Source: Chloroflexota bacterium (GTDB lineage Bacteria > Chloroflexota > Dehalococcoidia > GIF9 > AB-539-J10). From it: DNA of 7,035 bases. Position 1 is the stretch's first letter. Each line of letters opens with the position of its first letter. Location of the stretch: positions 644,647-651,681 of the forward strand of contig CP070793.1 in NCBI GenBank assembly GCA_020346965.1, in the 5' to 3' direction. The notes below the pieces were generated by a model. That model was not told the DNA's origin. It did not search any database and saw nothing but the letters and a program-made list of their open reading frames with translations. Shown here in pieces: positions 4,671 through 7,035 of the stretch. Position numbers and translations under genes: made by a program.

Positions 4671-6110
4671 TTAAAGGAGATTCACAGTTTCTTTGTACCG
4701 TGGGGTCTTTACAGGCCACCCTGTTTTTTCTTCCAGTACCTTCGCAAAGCTGGTGGCTGCCTCCTCTTCCCCGTGAGTGATAAATACGCAGCGCGGCGGG
4801 ACACGAATGTCAGCTAGCCACTCCAGCAATCCGTCACGATCGGTATGTGCTGAAAAACCATCGATTTTTTCAATGTGCGCTTTCACCGGATGCATTTGAC
4901 CTAATAAACGGAATTTCCGGGCACCGTCCAGTAAGATTCTGCCTGGCGTTCCCTCCGCCTGGTAGCCGACAAATAGTATTGTGCTTTCCTCTCTTCTGAT
5001 ATTGTTGACAATATGGTGCTTCACACGACCACCGGTTACCATACCGCTGCCTGCTATGATAATACTACTTCCCCTTATGTTGTTAATAGCCTTGGACTCT
5101 TCCACAGTCTGTACCATTTTCAGGTTTTCGAAACTAAAAAAGGAATTGCCCTGACGCAGACGCTGCATCATCTCCTTGTCGAAGAGGTCGGCGTGACGTT
5201 TAAATACTTCGGTAATCCGTATCGCCATAGGGCTATCCAGGAAGACCATCAAAGGTGGAATCTCTTTACGCAAAAACAGTTCATTAAGGTGGTACAGTAA
5301 TTCTTGGCTTCGCTCCAAGGCGAAGCTGGGAACAATGATGTTGCCCCCGGCGCTTACCGTCCTGTCGATACAATCGCGCAATTGCTTTTGAATATCGGTG
5401 TTTTCGTGTTCCTCGTGAGTACGGTCGCCATAGGTTGACTCCATAACAATATATTCAGCTTCATCTAAAACAGCCGGGTCCTTTATTATCGGGCGGTCGG
5501 GTTCGCCGATATCACCGGAGAAAATTACTCTATGGTTCTTGCTATCCTGTCGAATATTTATACTTATGACTGCTGAGCCTAATACATGCCCTGCCTCATA
5601 ATAACAGCCTTCGGCATTGCCGCTGATTCCGACACATCTTAGATATTCCACGGCAGAAAAAAGTGGCTCAACAGCTTCGGCATCCTCTACAGTGTAAAGA
5701 GGTACTTCAGGATAAGGGCCGCGGCGTCCTTCTTTTTTATGGCGTTTTGCTTTAAAAGCAGCGTCTTCCTCCTGTATCTTTGCCGAATCAAGAAGGATAA
5801 TCTGAGCTATCTCGGCCGTCGCTTCAGTGCAGTATATCTTGCCCTTGTAACCTTCACGTACCAGCTTAGGCAAAAGCCCGCAATGGTCGAGATGAGCATG
5901 GGTCAAGAAGACAGCATCGATCGACTTAGGATCAAATGGAAATGGTTGCCAGTTTCTATCCTGGTACTTCCTCTCCTGGTACAGCCCGCAATCTATAAGT
6001 ATGCGCGTATCCTGGCTCTCTAAAAGATAGCAGGAACCCGTAACATTCCGCGCTGCACCCAGAAATGTCAGTTTAGCCAGCACAGGTGAAGCGGCTCCTT
6101 GATAACTCAT
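4671..6110 (-). CDS. Beta-CASP metallo-hydrolase (RNase/CPSF-type exo- or endonuclease)
   Basis: This 479-residue cytoplasmic zinc enzyme is of the metallo-beta-lactamase fold with a beta-CASP insert, the bacterial CPSF73/TTHA0252-like group that cuts or trims RNA. All expected motifs are present: Asp40 (LIDCG), HAHLDH at 71-76, His175 (EAGHVLGS) and Asp200 (SGDIG). Beta-CASP motif A is ESTYGDRTH near 224, motif B is GSGMVTGGR at 354-362, and motif C His422 lies in FSAHTD, with a final His446 (THGEE) in the RNA-specificity tail. A basic stretch KAKRHKKEGRRG (120-131) may touch RNA. The active site looks intact. The ATG at 6110 has no clear ribosome site. A GTG at 6083 (codon 10), 11 nt after AAGGAG (6100-6095), would begin MLAKLTFLGAARNVTGS, the usual family N-terminus, so the true start may be there. 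It leads an operon with one or two small membrane genes. Confidence 0.92.
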   Translation of the reverse strand: MSYQGAASPVLAKLTFLGAARNVTGSCYLLESQDTRILIDCGLYQERKYQDRNWQPFPFDPKSIDAVFLTHAHLDHCGLLPKLVREGYKGKIYCTEATAEIAQIILLDSAKIQEEDAAFKAKRHKKEGRRGPYPEVPLYTVEDAEAVEPLFSAVEYLRCVGISGNAEGCYYEAGHVLGSAVISINIRQDSKNHRVIFSGDIGEPDRPIIKDPAVLDEAEYIVMESTYGDRTHEEHENTDIQKQLRDCIDRTVSAGGNIIVPSFALERSQELLYHLNELFLRKEIPPLMVFLDSPMAIRITEVFKRHADLFDKEMMQRLRQGNSFFSFENLKMVQTVEESKAINNIRGSSIIIAGSGMVTGGRVKHHIVNNIRREESTILFVGYQAEGTPGRILLDGARKFRLLGQMHPVKAHIEKIDGFSAHTDRDGLLEWLADIRVPPRCVFITHGEEEAATSFAKVLEEKTGWPVKTPRYKETVNLL

Positions 6111-6141
6111 TTGATGTGAAAAATTCGCGCTGCATATTCCC

Positions 6142-6154
6142 AGCTATTATAGCT
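6142..6154 (-). promoter_or_regulatory. -10 box within a dyad upstream of the beta-CASP gene
   Basis: Read on the minus strand, a perfect TATAAT (6151-6146) sits inside the 13-bp dyad AGCTAT-A-ATAGCT (6154-6142). The -35 region is poor. Transcription would start near 6139, giving a leader of about 28 nt to the ATG at 6110 or 56 nt to the GTG at 6083. A repressor on the dyad would block the -10, but the symmetry may simply follow from the AT-rich box. Confidence 0.45.
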
Positions 6155-6218
6155 TACAGTTTCATTGCAAATTGACGCAAGTCCCGCTGTTTTCAGCTAG
6201 TTTCAATCCTAGGTATTT

Positions 6219-6593
6219 TCAAGTTTTCCTTTTAATCAGGCAGATATGTACTGTAACCCCGATGGCCACACAAATTAGCACTATCCTGACAACCGTGTTC
6301 TGTACTCCGTAAGTTATGCTAAGTCCGATAGCCAGCCAGAGTAGAAGGATGGTAAATATCTTTATTTTTGTAGGCATGCCTCTGCCTTCAATGTAGTTCC
6401 TGACGTAGGCCCCGAATATTCTGTTACTTGTAAGCCATTGATAAAACCGTTCGGAGCTGCGCATATAACAGGCAGCGGCAAGTAATAGAAAAGGGGTTGT
6501 AGGTAGGATCGGGACAAAAGTCCCGATAATCCCCAGCCCTACGCACAAAGTTCCTGCCCCGATTAGAAGCTTTCTCTTAGCTGTTGATGGCAT
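6219..6593 (-). CDS. YbaN-like DUF454 inner-membrane protein
   Basis: This 124-residue protein is of the usual DUF454 length. The family signature is clear: GLGIIGTFVPILPTTPFLLL (19-38), then AACYMRSSERFYQWL (40-54) and GAYVRNYIEGRGMP (61-74). Hydrophobic segments at about 9-26, 30-42, 77-96 and 101-119 make it an inner-membrane protein with three or four helices. E. coli YbaN is the best-known member. Its function is not established, so none is given here. The ATG at 6593 is preceded directly by an in-frame TAG, so no longer start is possible. An AAGGA lies too far upstream (17 nt) to be a normal ribosome site. It lies 138 nt from the flavodoxin-like gene and 108 nt from the beta-CASP gene, and is likely its own unit or read-through from upstream. 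Confidence 0.9.
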   Translation of the reverse strand: MPSTAKRKLLIGAGTLCVGLGIIGTFVPILPTTPFLLLAAACYMRSSERFYQWLTSNRIFGAYVRNYIEGRGMPTKIKIFTILLLWLAIGLSITYGVQNTVVRIVLICVAIGVTVHICLIKRKT

Positions 6594-6628
6594 CTACATC
6601 TATGATACAGTCCTTTATAGTTTTATGA

Positions 6629-6642
6629 AATCCTCGAGGATT
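6629..6642. promoter_or_regulatory. 14-bp perfect palindrome upstream of the DUF454 gene
   Basis: AATCCTCGAGGATT is an exact 14-bp palindrome in the 138-nt gap (6594-6731) before the DUF454 gene. AT-rich -10-like hexamers flank it: TATAAC upstream, and TATAAA and TATCAT downstream, in the direction of that gene. None has a good -35. The position fits an operator near the promoter. The rest of the gap shows TGATACA (6603-6609) and TGTATCA (6661-6667) as a distant 7-bp inverted pair, and no clear terminator for the flavodoxin-like gene. Confidence 0.3.
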
Positions 6643-6731
6643 AATTCTAGTTATACAATATGTATCAGAAGTAGATAGCTGGAATAGGAGTCCGAAGGAA
6701 GTGGCATCTGCTTGAGCAAACCGGGTCTAGC

Positions 6732-7035
6732 TTAAATGTTTTTTATCGCCTCTTTAGCCCTGGCTACGATTTCCTCATTGGACACTCTAGACGATGATAT
6801 GGAAAAAGAGCCAACCACCTTGCCTTGGCTTTTCTCTATTTTCACCGTTATATTCGCCAGAGCGTTTGCGGAAGTGTCGCCGCCCATGGTAAAGAACGGA
6901 ATAACGCTTCGACGTTCGAAATCTGTCTGGTAGATAAATGAGTTGACAGCCGGGGTTGGTCGAGAGGCCCAGATTGGAGAGCCGATAAACACCCTTTCAT
7001 ATTGCTTCAAATCGATATCTACCGGACTTATCTTA
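6732..7035 (-). CDS. Flavodoxin-like FMN protein, 5' end cut by window edge
   Basis: The frame is open from the right edge (first full codon at 7034) to a TAA at 6734-6732, 100 codons in all, so the N-terminal half with the phosphate loop is outside the window. A TTG at 7010 is internal: the codons before it read KISPVDID and continue the fold. The block YERVFIGSPIWASRPTPAV is the typical flavodoxin strand followed by the FMN-binding loop, in which the Trp usually stacks near the flavin ring. VIPFFTMGGD corresponds to the next strand and its FMN loop. The end (SNEEIVARAKEAIKNI) is the last helix. Flavodoxins are small cytoplasmic electron carriers; this short type is often annotated 'flavodoxin family protein' or Flavodoxin_4, with an unknown redox partner. 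The family call is strong and the role is open. Confidence 0.85.
   Translation of the reverse strand, partial: KISPVDIDLKQYERVFIGSPIWASRPTPAVNSFIYQTDFERRSVIPFFTMGGDTSANALANITVKIEKSQGKVVGSFSISSSRVSNEEIVARAKEAIKNI

Noticed and set aside
6172..6215. Possible terminator after the DUF454 gene
   Set aside because: Only short self-complementary words (CTAG, AGCT, CCTAGG) are present, with no stable stem followed by a T-run.
6732..7010. Complete short flavodoxin starting at the TTG at 7010
   Set aside because: The frame stays open to the window edge, and the codons before the TTG continue the normal flavodoxin pattern, so the gene is partial and the TTG internal.

Overview
The window is a compact stretch of bacterial chromosome in which every gene I can support lies on the minus strand. 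I see no tRNA, rRNA, insertion sequence, phage gene or CRISPR array. The gene families (beta-CASP metallo-hydrolase, YbaN/DUF454, a DUF4870-like membrane protein, a DUF2807 'SGAS' repeat protein, MerR and OpgC-like acyltransferase), the clear AGGAGG-type ribosome sites and the moderate base composition fit a free-living, probably anaerobic bacterium. My best guess is a Dehalococcoidia-like Chloroflexota. That rests on remembered resemblance of the DUF4870-like, MerR and CCPKFDP proteins and is not shown by the sequence.

Read in the direction of transcription, from high to low coordinates, the layout is as follows. (1) The C-terminal part of a flavodoxin-like protein is cut by the right edge. 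(2) A YbaN/DUF454 inner-membrane protein follows an intergenic stretch that carries a perfect 14-bp palindrome. (3) A beta-CASP RNase-type metallo-hydrolase has its own TATAAT box, which lies inside a dyad. It is followed closely by a 75-residue membrane protein and then a 57-residue tryptophan-rich membrane protein that has a good ribosome site. (4) A MerR-type regulator overlaps a candidate 25-codon micro-ORF whose stop runs into the ribosome site of a conserved CCPKFDP/CPKC protein. (5) A strong promoter (TTGACA, 17 bp, TATTCT) drives a two-gene unit of a DUF4870-like membrane protein and a membrane-anchored SGAS-repeat protein. (6) An acyltransferase-3/OpgC-like gene with a TTG start has its own TATAAT box and is cut by the left edge.

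Functionally the window looks like ordinary chromosome: an RNA-processing nuclease, a small redox flavoprotein, a regulator with adjoining small genes, and envelope functions (membrane, surface and glycan acylation). Nothing amounts to a recognisable defence, mobile or biosynthetic system. The most interesting parts are the small genes: the 57-residue protein, the 75-residue protein that is in frame with the nuclease stop, and the micro-ORF coupled to both its neighbours. The acyltransferase also lacks the arginine usual in its first-helix motif. I found no convincing Rho-independent terminator with a U-tract.
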